Below are positions 51,065-60,652 of a stretch of DNA of 64,000 nt, in pieces (position 1 is the first letter of the stretch; the number at the start of each line of letters is the position of its first letter). A program made the position numbers and the translations under genes. Source of the stretch: Clostridiaceae bacterium (GTDB lineage: Bacteria; Bacillota; Clostridia; Peptostreptococcales; Natronincolaceae). The stretch covers positions 86,608-150,607 of the forward strand of contig JAHDLO010000018.1 in the NCBI GenBank assembly GCA_018432235.1, read 5' to 3'. A model generated the notes under the pieces. That model was not told the DNA's origin, did not search any database, and was given only the letters and a program-made list of their open reading frames with translations.

Positions 51065-51894
51065 AAAAGGTAGTCATTTACTATTTTAGTGGTACCGGCA
51101 ATACCTGGTGGCTGGCAGAGGAGCTAAAAAAGCTATTAATAATAAAAAATACCACTGCTGTTGCCTACTCAATTGAGGGCGTAACAGCTGAACAAGTACC
51201 TCAGCAGCTTAAAAATGCAGACCATATTGTTATTGGCTTCCCGGTATATGGCTCCACAGCCCCTAAGCTTATGCAGGAGTTTATTAAGGAATTGCCTATG
51301 GCCTCCAATCATCAGACAGCTACGGTTTTTGGAACCCAAGCCCTTGCTTCAGGTGACACCGCCTACTTTATAGGCAGAAGGCTTGCTGAAAAGGGTTACA
51401 AATTAATGCAAACTCTACATTTCAGAATGATGAATAATCTTCATCTGCCAATGTTTCGGTTCTATCCCCCCAAAAATGATCATCGAACTATAGCCCTTCA
51501 TAGAAAATGCCTTCCAAAGCTGGATAAACTGGCGACAGCAATCTCTAAGGACCAAAGGCAGATAAGAGGTAAATACACTCTAGGTATAATCCTAGGCAAG
51601 CTCCAGAGGAGTCATATGGACGCCATGATAGAAAAGGTAAGTAAGCATTTTGATGTTAGTACAGAGGCCTGCGTTCATTGTAACAAATGTATAAGGATAT
51701 GCCCCACCCAAAATATAATGGCTGTTAATGGCACTTATGCATTTGGTGCTAACTGCAATGCTTGTCTACGCTGCTATTCCCAATGCCCACAAAATGCAAT
51801 TTTGATTGGGGCGGCCTCTGCTGATGCAGAAAAATATCCCCGCTATAGAGGACCTCAGGAGGACTTTAATCCTTTTAAGCTAATCAAACCATAA
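51061..51894 (+). CDS. EFR1-type flavodoxin-ferredoxin fusion protein
   Basis: A 277-residue cytoplasmic electron-transfer protein. The N-terminal flavodoxin-like part (residues ~1-170) begins VVIYYFSGTGNTWWLAEEL, with the FMN phosphate loop SGTGNT. The C-terminal ferredoxin domain (~198-250) has two [4Fe-4S] motifs: CVHCNKCIRICP and CNACLRCYSQCP. The fusion and length match EFR1-family ferrodoxins. The redox partner is unknown. Translationally coupled to the TetR gene before it, it should be induced when the repressor leaves the palindrome upstream. Confidence 0.9.
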   Translation: MKKVVIYYFSGTGNTWWLAEELKKLLIIKNTTAVAYSIEGVTAEQVPQQLKNADHIVIGFPVYGSTAPKLMQEFIKELPMASNHQTATVFGTQALASGDTAYFIGRRLAEKGYKLMQTLHFRMMNNLHLPMFRFYPPKNDHRTIALHRKCLPKLDKLATAISKDQRQIRGKYTLGIILGKLQRSHMDAMIEKVSKHFDVSTEACVHCNKCIRICPTQNIMAVNGTYAFGANCNACLRCYSQCPQNAILIGAASADAEKYPRYRGPQEDFNPFKLIKP

Positions 51895-51961
51895 AAGAAA
51901 CTAAAATGCTAAAAGCCCTAAGTAAAACGACGATAAGCTTTAAACATTTAATTATGGCTTC

Positions 51962-52762
51962 TTACTCCTGAAAAAACGCTATAACCTGACTGTTAAAGTC
52001 CTTAGCCTCCTCATAGGCACCATGACCCAGACCCGCATACATCACCAGCCTGCTGTTTTCAATTTTTTCCGCCATTTCCTCAGATGAATTTTCTCCTACC
52101 ACCTTGTCGCTGTCCCCGCCGATGATCAAAGTGGGGGCTTTTATTTTGCTTAGCTCCTCGTAGGCATTGTGACTAAGGCAGGCCTTTGCTTGAATTATAA
52201 ATCTTTCAAAGGATTCCGGCCTTCCTATTCTGCTTATTATAGGATAGAGCTTTTTGTATTTCTTAAGGCCCTCCTCAGTGAAGGTCCTCTCCATGGTATC
52301 TATTATTAAGCTGCTGTAATCATCACATTGGGCCATTTCTATCCAGCTCTCAACCACCTTTTTTAGGGTAGGATTTGGTCTTGAGACAGTTACACCTAAC
52401 ACCAGTCCTTTAACAAGGTGTGGATAATCAATGGCAATATATTGAGAAATCATTCCCCCTTGTGAGATTCCCATTAGGTAAACTTCATTAAGACCAAGAA
52501 TATCCATTGCAGATTTTTGATCCCTTGCCATATCTCTTGTGGTATAGTTTTCCTGCAGCTGATTCTTTCTGCTAAAGATATACACCTTAAAATCCTTTGC
52601 ATATGCCTTGTAATAGCTGGCTAAGGTAAATCCCTGGCCCTTAACCGTTTTGAGGCCATCCCCAAGACCAGGTATAACCACCAGAGGCTTTTCACCACTG
52701 CCAAAAACCACATAATCCATCTCTGTTTCACCCTGCACAATCTGCTTTGTCTTACCGAACAT
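51962..52762 (-). CDS. Alpha/beta-hydrolase fold protein
   Basis: A 266-residue hydrolase. The nucleophile elbow is GISQGG (Ser ~97), the acid is probably Asp in IGGDSDKVVGE, and the His is in GLGHGAYEEA. The opening VFGSGEKPLVVIPGLGDG supplies the oxyanion hole. The cap region (~125-180) is helical. It may be an esterase, lactonase or carboxylic-ester hydrolase; the substrate cannot be told. A GGGAGG SD precedes the ATG. It lies downstream of the frameshifted ABC permease on the same strand and could be read from that operon. Confidence 0.85.
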   Translation of the reverse strand: MFGKTKQIVQGETEMDYVVFGSGEKPLVVIPGLGDGLKTVKGQGFTLASYYKAYAKDFKVYIFSRKNQLQENYTTRDMARDQKSAMDILGLNEVYLMGISQGGMISQYIAIDYPHLVKGLVLGVTVSRPNPTLKKVVESWIEMAQCDDYSSLIIDTMERTFTEEGLKKYKKLYPIISRIGRPESFERFIIQAKACLSHNAYEELSKIKAPTLIIGGDSDKVVGENSSEEMAEKIENSRLVMYAGLGHGAYEEAKDFNSQVIAFFQE

Positions 52763-52809
52763 ATTATCCCTCCCTTTATCATCCCTGCTTCAGCATTTCC
52801 AGATATCCG

Positions 52810-54035
52810 TTAATTGTCCTCCCCCATTAATCTCGTGGGTGAAATTTTATTGGTTTTTCTTAAAATATTCAGCGAAGATAGCAGGGAAAGTAGAATTATT
52901 AAAGTAAAAACGACAATGCCCTCTACGATGCTTGTTCTTAAGTATATATCTAATAAATTATCACTTATTCTACTGCTTAGGTATGGATTAATGATTATGT
53001 GATTGCTATTTTCGAAAAAATCAATGCTACTATACAGCTAATACTCGAAAGTATGATGGCTTCAGTAAATATCATGTAGAATATATGTCTATTATTATAG
53101 CCTATTGCTTTAAAAAGTGCTATTTCCCGGCTTCTATCATGTATTGAGGCATCAATCACTACCCTTATTGTAAAAAAGGTGATTATAATAATGATTAAGA
53201 ACATTATAAGGCTTATTGCCTTAATAGCAGCTATAAGATTGGTATCCAGCATATTATCCTCACTAAGAATTACACTGAATGCGCTATTTTTATTTAATGC
53301 CTGTACTGTCGGATCAAAATTTCTATAATCATCAATAACGACAATTAAGGAATAATTGCTCTTCACTTCAGGCCCCTTATTTTCTATGCCGGCACTCTGT
53401 GATTTTACAAGCATATAATAGTTAGACAGCGGAATATAAAATCTGTTTTCTTCAGAATCAGCTTTAGCCTGATATATCCCTATAACCTTTAGCTCCAAAT
53501 AGCTTTGAATGTTCTCTATTGATGGGTATGTGACGGTTAATGTTTCCCCAATATATTCCTTGGTTTCAATTTCCTTAAATCCGTCAGAATCCTGAATTAT
53601 GAGCCTTGAGGGAACAATAGCTGCTACTTCCTCTTCGTGCTCACTAAAGCCTCTACCTAAGGTAATCTTTGGTATATGCAGTGAATCTCCTGCATTTAGT
53701 AATATATTACTTTTAAAGCCCTCCCTCTCCAGACCAACATCTATAGGACCAAAATACTCATAGGCTTCAGTTATGCTCCCATACTGCTTTAATTCACTGA
53801 CCCATTCCCCTAGGCTTTTATTGGCCTCCTGATTATTTATTTCTAGTGCAAAGCTTCTATACTCAGGAACTATATTTAGATTTCTGTCAATTGAAAAATA
53901 GTAAGCAGATGCCAGATTATAAGCAATGGAAAGAAAAAATATGCAGAAGCTTATTAAAGCAAGATACAACAAATTCTTGCTTTTAGCACGATACAGGCTT
54001 TTCAATGATAATATCAATATGTTTTTAAATGGCAT
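52810..54035 (-). pseudogene. FtsX-type ABC permease, frameshifted near its C-terminus
   Basis: The open frame from ATG 54035 (AAGGGGAGG SD) runs 346 codons and stops at 52995, in the middle of the FtsX C-terminal block. At an A6 tract (53015-53020; T6 on the coding strand) one added base would continue the frame for 60 more residues (ENSNHIIINPYLSSRISDNL ... LLSSLNILRK) to a stop at 52810. The restored ~408 residues with the last two membrane helices equal the sister permease (423). This may be a true inactivation, a phase-variable or slippage site, or a base-calling error. It is third gene of the ABC operon. Confidence 0.75.
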
Positions 54036-54066
54036 TTTAGGCCTCCCCTTAGAACTTTTGCATCTG

Positions 54067-55338
54067 TTATTCTGCCTTAATTGCTTCAGTTGGTGAAATT
54101 TTCAGAGCGTATCTCATGCCCAATATTCCCGTTACAAGAGGAATCAAGAGGCTTATAGCAGCTGCAATAACAAGTGAATCTAATTTCAACGATAAATTTA
54201 AATACCTTAGCTGTATTGATAATCTTGATTGAATCAGCCAATTCAAAACCTTAATTAATAAAAGCACAAACGAAACAGAACCAGCCAGACTTATACAGCC
54301 TATTGCTGTGGATTCTAAGGATAACATAGTGGCTATCTGATTGTTTTTATACCCCATTGCTTTTAGCAAACCAATCTCAGCTGTTCTTTTTTTCACCATT
54401 TTTAAGGTAGAGAGTGAGATGTTGATAAGTGCAATCAAAATTACAATTATACTAATGATGGAGCCAACAATCAGAATGTATCCGCCAAGGTCTTGTATTA
54501 TGCCAAGTGTTGCCATAGGAGAAATTGGAACCATCAACTCACTTAAAATACGATCAAATACCCCTTGGGCGTTGTTCACATCGTCAACGATAAAGGATAT
54601 GGTACTGCCTAAATCCTCTGATCCACCTATGGTTCGGTTTTTCAGTTCCTCATCTATGTTTCTTAAATCATCATAAGGAATGTAGACTTCATAGGGTTGA
54701 CGCATCTCTCTTCCAATATCATAAACACCTATCACCTTAAAGGTGTAATCCATAGGATTAATCTTTTTAAAAGGATATTCACTAAAATCTACGGCGTAAA
54801 ACCGCATTGTTATTTCCTTACCGATAAAATCCTCACCATCTAAAAAATCATCCGGCTCTTTTTCAAATCCAATTTCATAATTATTATCAGTATAAAATTG
54901 CTTTGGTATAATCCCAACATTTTTAGAATTTTTATTAATTGCCTCGCCTGTTATAACCGACACCGAAGAATCAGCCGCATAAAAAAAGAGCCAATGATCC
55001 CTATCAGAAGCCTCAAACAGCTCATCATCATTTAATATAAATCCACCTTGTTCCCATGTCCTTATGTAATATTCCAATACATGCTCTTCTTCACTTAAGA
55101 TGTCAAATAGCTTATTTTCAAGTAATTTATCATTCCTATAATAAACAATATTATAAGTTCTGTATTTGGGTGACTGAAATATATAGTTGTTGACCATATC
55201 ATCTAAGGCTGAAGCCATCGAGATGGTACTCATCAAGGTTATTAAAGCAAGAACTATAATAATACTATGACTGATAACCTGTCTTTTTCGTCGTATTAAG
55301 TTATTATATACGATATGAAAGTAATATCTGACTCTCAT
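54067..55338 (-). CDS. FtsX/MacB-type ABC permease
   Basis: A 423-residue membrane protein. One N-terminal helix (~20-40) is followed by a ~240-residue external domain, then three C-terminal helices (~290-320, ~335-360, ~385-410), the FtsX arrangement. The conserved KMVKKRTAEIGLLKAMGYKN and LKISPTEAIKAE segments are typical of MacB/LolC-like permeases. The start overlaps the ATPase stop (ATGA). With the next gene it would form a heterodimeric permease served by the ATPase encoded first. The substrate is unknown; lipoprotein release, peptide efflux or antimicrobial resistance are all possible. Confidence 0.88.
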   Translation of the reverse strand: MRVRYYFHIVYNNLIRRKRQVISHSIIIVLALITLMSTISMASALDDMVNNYIFQSPKYRTYNIVYYRNDKLLENKLFDILSEEEHVLEYYIRTWEQGGFILNDDELFEASDRDHWLFFYAADSSVSVITGEAINKNSKNVGIIPKQFYTDNNYEIGFEKEPDDFLDGEDFIGKEITMRFYAVDFSEYPFKKINPMDYTFKVIGVYDIGREMRQPYEVYIPYDDLRNIDEELKNRTIGGSEDLGSTISFIVDDVNNAQGVFDRILSELMVPISPMATLGIIQDLGGYILIVGSIISIIVILIALINISLSTLKMVKKRTAEIGLLKAMGYKNNQIATMLSLESTAIGCISLAGSVSFVLLLIKVLNWLIQSRLSIQLRYLNLSLKLDSLVIAAAISLLIPLVTGILGMRYALKISPTEAIKAE

Positions 55339-56009
55339 TGTTTTTCCTCCAATACGCCATCCGTCATATGAAAAATTCTATCTGCATATTCCATGACTGC
55401 TTCATTATGGGTTACTACAACTACACTCCTGCCCTTTTCTGAGATATTTTTTAGATGACTAAGTACGATTTTTTCACTCTCTGCATCGAGATTGCCTGTA
55501 GGTTCATCAGCAAAGATACAGGTGGGATTATTGGCTAGAGCCCGTGCTATTGCAACTCTTTGCTGCTGCCCCCCTGAAAGCTGATCTGGAAAATGATGAC
55601 TTCTATCACCGAGTTCCATAAGCACCAAAAGCTCTAAAGCCCTTTCTCTAATATTAGCTGTTTTAAGTTCAGGGTTAATATACATTGGTATCATAACATT
55701 TTCAAATGCCTTCAGCTTTGGATGAAGATGAAAGGCCTGAAAAACAAAGCCAAAATCCTTCATTCTATGAAACGCTTTATCCCTTGCCTTCATATCAGAT
55801 ACCAACTTTTCCCTTATATATATTTCCCCTGACGAGGCATCGTCTAATAGCCCTAACATATTTAAAAGTGTTGTTTTTCCTGAACCAGACCTTCCCATTA
55901 TGACATGAAAGCCTGTCCCTATATCTAAACTTAAATCCTTTACCGCCATAAGATTACCATAGACCTTACTGATATTTCTTGCCGATATCATCGCTTCCAT
56001 AAGTGTCAT
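55335..56009 (-). CDS. LolD/MacB-type ABC ATPase
   Basis: A 224-residue ATPase with Walker [18 protein letters not shown]-loop [10 protein letters not shown], signature [16 protein letters not shown], Walker [13 protein letters not shown] and H-loop VVTHNEAV. First gene of an ATPase-permease-permease operon. The start at 56009 lies close behind an AAGGGGG SD (4 bases); internal ATGs at 56000 and 55991 are possible alternatives. It powers the FtsX-type permeases encoded downstream. An inverted repeat upstream may be an operator. Confidence 0.9.
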   Translation of the reverse strand: MTLMEAMISARNISKVYGNLMAVKDLSLDIGTGFHVIMGRSGSGKTTLLNMLGLLDDASSGEIYIREKLVSDMKARDKAFHRMKDFGFVFQAFHLHPKLKAFENVMIPMYINPELKTANIRERALELLVLMELGDRSHHFPDQLSGGQQQRVAIARALANNPTCIFADEPTGNLDAESEKIVLSHLKNISEKGRSVVVVTHNEAVMEYADRIFHMTDGVLEEKQ

Positions 56010-56073
56010 CTGCCCCCTTAAGCATTTTTACATAATTCTCTTTTTCTTGAATTATATACCAATTAAAATCTTA

Positions 56074-56106
56074 TTACAAATCTTTTTACAATATAAGTTT
56101 TTGTAA
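56074..56106. promoter_or_regulatory. Inverted repeat before the ABC operon
   Basis: TTACAAA (56074-56080) and TTTGTAA (56100-56106) are symmetric about a 19-base AT-rich centre, 65 bases before the ATPase start. A regulator site is possible. The remaining gap 56107-56283 shows nothing clear. Confidence 0.35.
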
Positions 56107-56283
56107 GTTAACCTTTATTGTGTAATCGACTTGCCTTCGATGATTCTTTTCTGATTTAATTATAAAAAGCTTTTTTTAACTTACTTTGATTGAAACCATC
56201 AGTCAAAATAGGAGTATTCATTAGACACATATTAATACGAAGATTAACAATTATTAACTAAGCTACGCTATAGTAAAGTATTA

Positions 56284-56315
56284 AAATAGGACTGTCGTCT
56301 CCGACAGCCCTATTA
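56284..56315 (-). terminator. Terminator of the deacetylase lipoprotein gene
   Basis: ATAGG-a-CTGTC pairs with GACAG-c-CCTAT, with one mismatch, and a TTTTAA tract follows on the minus strand. The motif GGACTGTC recalls the loop of the dispersed repeats. Confidence 0.7.
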
Positions 56316-56318
56316 TAG

Positions 56319-57404
56319 TCAATACACCCTTATACTTTTCCCTTCAGGCACTAACACATTTTCCCCATACCCTTCAGGCACAGTAATGATATCTGAATCT
56401 CCGTCGCTGATATATCTAATTCTTCTGCCCTCCTCAAAGGCCCTTAGCCAATCGTACATGCCGACACCATCCACCTTTGTTTCACTTGCTCTTACTCGTC
56501 TAATTCTGGTGAAATCAAAGTCCTTGTGGTAGGGAGAGCGGTACGGGTCCCAGCCCACCTCTAAAATGGCGATATTCTTGTAGCTTACCTCTTCATAGGA
56601 GCCCTCCACCAAATATTTTCTTAGGTCCTGATTCTTAGGCTTTGAGCCAAAGGGAAGGGCTAGGGTGTTTACCTCATACTCCTTAACATTTTTATTGACC
56701 AGCTGTATCAGCTTAACCATCTCTGACTGTATTCTTTCAGGGTCGGCATTGGTAAAATCCACATGGGTGTTGGTATGGTTGCCTATCTCCATGCCCTTTT
56801 CTACTATGTAATTCAGCTTATATTCCACCAAATCCTTCTGTCCAAAGGGTGTACCCCCATTAATATAAAAGGTGGCCTTCAGAGGAAAATCTGGATGCTG
56901 CTCATGGAAATCCACCAGTATTCCAACAGCAGAATCGGGATCAATTACCCATTCACCAGCTTGATTTTGCAGCATATTGAAATTATTCTGGTTCCCATCA
57001 TCAAAGGTTAATACCACTGGGGTAAATCCGGCCTCGGTGGTAATATTGCCTGCTACATAGTCCCTCAGGCTTATCGGTCGGAAGCCCTCTTCATAAAGCC
57101 TTTGCAGGTCCCCTCTGAAATTTTCAGGGGTTCTTGACCACTCAGCCTCCGGCTCCTTGATATGGTGATACATCAAAACCATAATTTCACCGGCCTCATT
57201 GGGCTTTACAGCCTCTAAGTCAAGCTCCTCCTTGACCTCCGGCATTTCTGGCTCCTCCACCACTGCCTCCTCATTGGACTCCTCCTGCTTTTGCTCCTCC
57301 CTTTCTTCAGGAAATTCACCTGCAGCTACCCTATTAGTGTCACTGCAGCCGGACAATAATAATAAAATTGCAATTGCGATTAAGATGCCCTTCCAGCTCC
57401 TCAT
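56319..57404 (-). CDS. Polysaccharide deacetylase-family lipoprotein
   Basis: A 361-residue lipoprotein. The signal peptide ends in the lipobox LLSGC (Cys ~20), followed by a Glu-rich linker (~25-65). The NodB domain begins VLMYHHIKEPEAEWSRTPEN, with motif 1 VVLTFDDGNQNN (intact DD), motif 2 HTNTHVDF and later LALPFGSKP. It has the classical catalytic Asp, unlike the PdaB-like copy in this window. It should deacetylate N-acetyl sugars in the cell wall or a surface polymer. AAGGAGG SD. Monocistronic with its own terminator. Confidence 0.88.
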   Translation of the reverse strand: MRSWKGILIAIAILLLLSGCSDTNRVAAGEFPEEREEQKQEESNEEAVVEEPEMPEVKEELDLEAVKPNEAGEIMVLMYHHIKEPEAEWSRTPENFRGDLQRLYEEGFRPISLRDYVAGNITTEAGFTPVVLTFDDGNQNNFNMLQNQAGEWVIDPDSAVGILVDFHEQHPDFPLKATFYINGGTPFGQKDLVEYKLNYIVEKGMEIGNHTNTHVDFTNADPERIQSEMVKLIQLVNKNVKEYEVNTLALPFGSKPKNQDLRKYLVEGSYEEVSYKNIAILEVGWDPYRSPYHKDFDFTRIRRVRASETKVDGVGMYDWLRAFEEGRRIRYISDGDSDIITVPEGYGENVLVPEGKSIRVY

Positions 57405-57533
57405 CCTTAGTCCTCCTTATTCCGTCAAATTAAAATGAATTTTTTGGCATTAATGTTATAAGCTTATAGGTTTTTTATTTCTATGTAATGCTAAAAATAA
57501 TATAGAACAAATCTTTCAAACTGAGGTGATACG

Positions 57534-57722
57534 ATGTCAATAAGAAAAAGTCATTGGACTAATGTTAATGGTCATCGTGTAGAGGAAGGCTCGAGAACAT
57601 TTAAATATGAGGATCGACATTTCCACCGTGAATCAAAATCACAGGCAGCACAGCTTGAAAGTGTTCATCATCATGGTGTCCGAAAGGACGTAAAAAGGAA
57701 TTTTGATAGAAAGATGACATAG
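57534..57722 (+). CDS. Small basic hypothetical protein
   Basis: A 62-residue protein with GAGGTG 6 bases before the ATG. It is rich in His, Arg, Ser and Lys (RHFHRESKSQAAQLESVHHH), with no hydrophobic segment. It resembles small spore-core or DNA-associated proteins only in composition. Function unknown. It converges on the QueG-like gene and shares its hairpin, which embeds the stop codon. Confidence 0.6.
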   Translation: MSIRKSHWTNVNGHRVEEGSRTFKYEDRHFHRESKSQAAQLESVHHHGVRKDVKRNFDRKMT

Positions 57723-57748
57723 GGTAGCTATCTACCCTATCTCTTTCT
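57719..57748. terminator. Terminator shared by two convergent genes
   Basis: ATAGGGTAG (57719-57727) and CTACCCTAT (57732-57740) form a 9-base stem with a 4-base loop, and a T-rich stretch follows. The stop codon of the plus-strand gene is inside. Confidence 0.75.
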
Positions 57749-57749
57749 T

Positions 57750-58445
57750 CTATCGTAATAAGACCTCTTTTCCCCTGGGGCAGCTTTTGACACAAATGCC
57801 GCATACAGAGCCCCTGCCGATATGCTGATACTGCTTGTGCATATGCTGGCTACAGGCCTGTGGATTTAGAAGCTCACTTCTGTCAATACCTGCACGCCAT
57901 GTGTTCCCCTTTAGCGCAGTGGCAGGACAGGCATCAACACAACGAGAGCATTCACCGCATTTTGATTCGTCGATAGGAGTACCGTATTCAAACGCCATAT
58001 TAGTTAAAACCGTGCCAAGCCTTACTCTGGGACCAAAGTCCTCTGTAATCAAACAGCAGTTTTTGCCAATCCACCCCAAGCCGGATCGGGTAGCACCGGT
58101 TCTATGGGGAAATAATCCCTTATAATTCCAGCCATCCTTATTAATTGATTGAGATGCAGCTATGGGCATTGCTAAATAGCCCCATCTCTGCAGCAGAGTA
58201 GCTATTTTAAGGGTTGCCTGGTCAATAAAGGCATTTACAGTTCTATAATGATGGAAATACATATGCGTAGGTCCAGCTATAGGATCGATTTCGTGTATTA
58301 TCTGATCTGATAATCTTACGGCAATTGTTATACCGCTTTTTAAATGCTGATAGCCCTCAGGAACTAAATCCTCAAGACAGCTAAAGCCTACCTTAGCAAC
58401 CCCATAATCAATTAAAGTCTTTTCCAATTCTTCTTGTTTTTTCAT
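57750..58445 (-). CDS. QueG-like 4Fe-4S protein (short form)
   Basis: A 231-residue protein. The ATG at 58445 has AGAGGTG upstream; the open frame continues ~70 codons further without an SD and is not used. The C-terminal double-cluster domain shows CGECSRCVDACP and CGICVKSCP, typical of epoxyqueuosine reductase and related corrinoid enzymes. The preceding GATRSGLGWIGKN matches the QueG cobalamin-binding region. QueG proteins are ~350-380 residues; this one lacks the HEAT-like C-terminal part. It may be a paralogue with another reductive role. Confidence 0.78.
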   Translation of the reverse strand: MKKQEELEKTLIDYGVAKVGFSCLEDLVPEGYQHLKSGITIAVRLSDQIIHEIDPIAGPTHMYFHHYRTVNAFIDQATLKIATLLQRWGYLAMPIAASQSINKDGWNYKGLFPHRTGATRSGLGWIGKNCCLITEDFGPRVRLGTVLTNMAFEYGTPIDESKCGECSRCVDACPATALKGNTWRAGIDRSELLNPQACSQHMHKQYQHIGRGSVCGICVKSCPRGKEVLLR

Positions 58446-58613
58446 ATTTTCACCTCTATTTCGATTATACCAAAGAGCTGACGGAATTACATCAGCCTTC
58501 ATTAGCCAATTGCAGAAAATACTTCTAACATATATCATTGCGTAACTGGAGATATTAATATTACAGCAGCAATGCTGTAAATAATTCAAGGTTTGAAGGA
58601 GGAGGAAAACATT

Positions 58614-58817
58614 ATGGCTAGAAATAGAAACAGAATTGTTGTTCCAGAAGCTCGTCAAGCATTGAATCAGCTTAAGCTAGAAATAGCTAACGAATTAGGT
58701 CTTTCAAATTATGAGGCCACCGACAAGGGTGCGCTAACCTCTCGTCAAAATGGTTATGTCGGCGGATATATGGTTAAAAACATGATTGAATACGCCGAGA
58801 GAAATATGGGCAAATAG
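58614..58817 (+). CDS. Small acid-soluble spore protein, alpha/beta type
   Basis: A 67-residue SASP. The ATG at 58614 follows a GGAGGAGG SD. The order is classical for Clostridia: NRIVVPEARQALNQLKLEIA, the GPR site region LKLEIANELGL, then LTSRQNGYVGGYMVKNMIEY. It coats forespore DNA, converting it to an A-like form that resists UV, and is cleaved by GPR on germination. It is monocistronic with a good terminator. Sigma-G promoter elements were not confirmed. Confidence 0.95.
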   Translation: MARNRNRIVVPEARQALNQLKLEIANELGLSNYEATDKGALTSRQNGYVGGYMVKNMIEYAERNMGK

Positions 58818-58833
58818 CTAAAAATGCAATAAG

Positions 58834-58876
58834 AAAAAAGGAGATACTAATAGGCTTTAGTGTCTCCTTTTTCCTT
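58834..58876 (+). terminator. Terminator of the SASP gene
   Basis: AAAAAAGGAGATACTAA pairs with TTTAGTGTCTCCTTTTT around a 5-base loop, with a T-run at the end. Confidence 0.9.
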
Positions 58877-58963
58877 TTGTTTATTTATTTTCGTAATCCC
58901 TCTTTTAAAAATTCCTAAAATACATTAATATATTTATATCAGATTAAAAAAGAGGGTGGACAT

Positions 58964-59491
58964 ATGTTTATACATTCTTCACAACAACTGGCAGAGCAAA
59001 AACTACTGCTTCTATATATCTTTAACCAGCTGGAGCTTCCTATATCCAATTCACAAATAACAGATTTAGTGCTGGAAAATGAAATCATGAATTATTTTGC
59101 CTTCCAGCAATATCTTACAGAGCTTAAGGAGTCCGACTTTATTACCGAGGAGGTCAGAGAAAATCATCAGCTTTTTGAAATTACTGAAAAGGGCAAGAAG
59201 ACCTTGGAATATTTTATTAATAGAATTCCAAAGCAGCAGCTGGAGAAAATCAACTCATTGTTGAAAAATAAAAAGCAGGAGCTTATAAAAAGCGCAGAAA
59301 TAAAGGCAGAATATATAAAGCTGAAGGAAGACGAGTACCTTGTAACCCTGAAGGTTATTGAGAAGGACATTCCAATGATTAATATCAAGCTGAACGTCAA
59401 CAGCAATAAACAAGCAAAGCAAATCTGTGACAAATGGGAAAACAAGGCACAGGATTTGTTTGGTGCAATTATTAATCTTTTGGTTGATTGA
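58964..59491 (+). CDS. DUF4364-family protein
   Basis: A 175-residue cytoplasmic protein. The N-terminal ~90 residues look like a winged helix (EQKLLLLYIFNQLELPISNS, FAFQQYLTELKESDFI, EITEKGKKTLEYF). The C-terminal half is a charged alpha/beta region (EYLVTLKVIEKDIPMINIKL). Length and pattern match DUF4364, a family found in spore-forming Firmicutes, probably DNA binding. Its function is unknown. GGGTGG SD precedes the ATG. Confidence 0.75.
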   Translation: MFIHSSQQLAEQKLLLLYIFNQLELPISNSQITDLVLENEIMNYFAFQQYLTELKESDFITEEVRENHQLFEITEKGKKTLEYFINRIPKQQLEKINSLLKNKKQELIKSAEIKAEYIKLKEDEYLVTLKVIEKDIPMINIKLNVNSNKQAKQICDKWENKAQDLFGAIINLLVD

Positions 59492-59501
59492 GTTAAAGAA
59501 C

Positions 59502-59565
59502 AAAGGGCATCGTTGCTATGTCTCAATAAAAATGAGACAAAAGACACGATGCCCTTTATCTCATT
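59502..59565. repeat. Copy C of the dispersed repeat, nested in a terminator
   Basis: AAAGGGCATCGT (59502-59513) pairs with ACGATGCCCTTT (59546-59557). Inside, AATGAGACAAAAG begins at 59531, and TTTATCTCATT ends at 59565, the same outline as copies at 22764 and 30221 with one mismatch. It terminates both convergent genes. Confidence 0.7.
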
Positions 59566-59584
59566 CAGAATTATCAACACTGCA

Positions 59585-60523
59585 TTATAATATCAAAATA
59601 CTTGTGGGCTCACTGCCTACATCAACACTTTTTATCAAACCCATTTTTTCAATATCAATTACATCTAGCCTATTATCCTTAATACTGGTGGCATATAGGA
59701 TTTTTCTGTGATAATCCAACTTTAAGCCATGAGGCATTCTACTAACCTCTATACTTGCCTCCAGCCTATCCTCCTTTAAATTGTATACATAAACCTCATC
59801 CCTATCAGAATCGGCGATATATAGTCTTTCAGTGTTTTGGTCTGAGGCTACCTCCACTGGCATCTTACCTATCTGTATTATCTTTACAAGCACCATATCC
59901 GGCATCTGATACATAAGAATCTTACCCTTTTGCTGATATGAGCTGCAATAATTCACTACAAAAAGATATTTTCCATCATAGCTTAAGTCCAAATGCCAGG
60001 GTGAGCAGTCCACTTTATGACATTCTCTTTTTTCATTGGTTTTTGTCAAAATTTCGGTAATAGTTTGAGACTGTGTATTAGCCACATAGATTTTTTCCTG
60101 ATCCCTGCTAATAACCATACCATGAGGCAATTCTCCGGTTGGGATTTGATAATTAAGAGAAAAGGTATCCAGTCCGATTCTTGAGACGCTGTTTGAGTCA
60201 GCGTTGGCCACATAGATACCATTGTACTTCTTGCACAATACAACCTGAGTTGGGCAGCTGCCTACAGAGATATTGTCGATTGTCCTCAATAGTATTAAAT
60301 CCACTATGGACAAAGTGTTATTGTGGGAATTAGGAATATACAAATATCTCAAATTACCATCTAAGGCAATATGATGTGGCCCAAAATGCAAAGGAGGATA
60401 AAAGTTTCCCCTCTCATTCAGGTGATATTTTTTAACCTCTTTTCCTTCTATTGTATCTACTATTGAAATTGAGTCCTCAAAAAAATTAGATACAATTACA
60501 TTCCCCCGAGATAGGTAGTTCAT
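59585..60523 (-). CDS. YncE/YVTN-type beta-propeller protein
   Basis: A 312-residue protein of about seven propeller blades. Repeats of the YVTN kind recur: LRYLYIPNSHNNTLSIVDL, GIYVANADSNSVSRI, KIYVANTQSQTITEI, RLYIADSDRDEVYVYNL and ILYATSIKDNRLDVIDI. No signal peptide is visible, so it would be cytoplasmic unless exported by another route. YVTN proteins bind surfaces, metals or nucleotides; no specific role is indicated here. It has an AGAGGTG SD and converges on DUF4364. Confidence 0.82.
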   Translation of the reverse strand: MNYLSRGNVIVSNFFEDSISIVDTIEGKEVKKYHLNERGNFYPPLHFGPHHIALDGNLRYLYIPNSHNNTLSIVDLILLRTIDNISVGSCPTQVVLCKKYNGIYVANADSNSVSRIGLDTFSLNYQIPTGELPHGMVISRDQEKIYVANTQSQTITEILTKTNEKRECHKVDCSPWHLDLSYDGKYLFVVNYCSSYQQKGKILMYQMPDMVLVKIIQIGKMPVEVASDQNTERLYIADSDRDEVYVYNLKEDRLEASIEVSRMPHGLKLDYHRKILYATSIKDNRLDVIDIEKMGLIKSVDVGSEPTSILIL

Positions 60524-60652
60524 CCCATCACCTCTTTATCAATATCCCAGCATCTTATCTCCGACGGACAAATAGTATTACTATTCCGATAAATCTTATA
60601 TTAATTATCTTATGACGGAGCTCAAGATATGTTCATATTGATATTTGAGAGG

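Noticed and set aside
59167..59580. Minus-strand frame over DUF4364
   Set aside because: Antisense shadow; hydrophobic only because it complements a helical charged protein; runs through the terminator hairpin.
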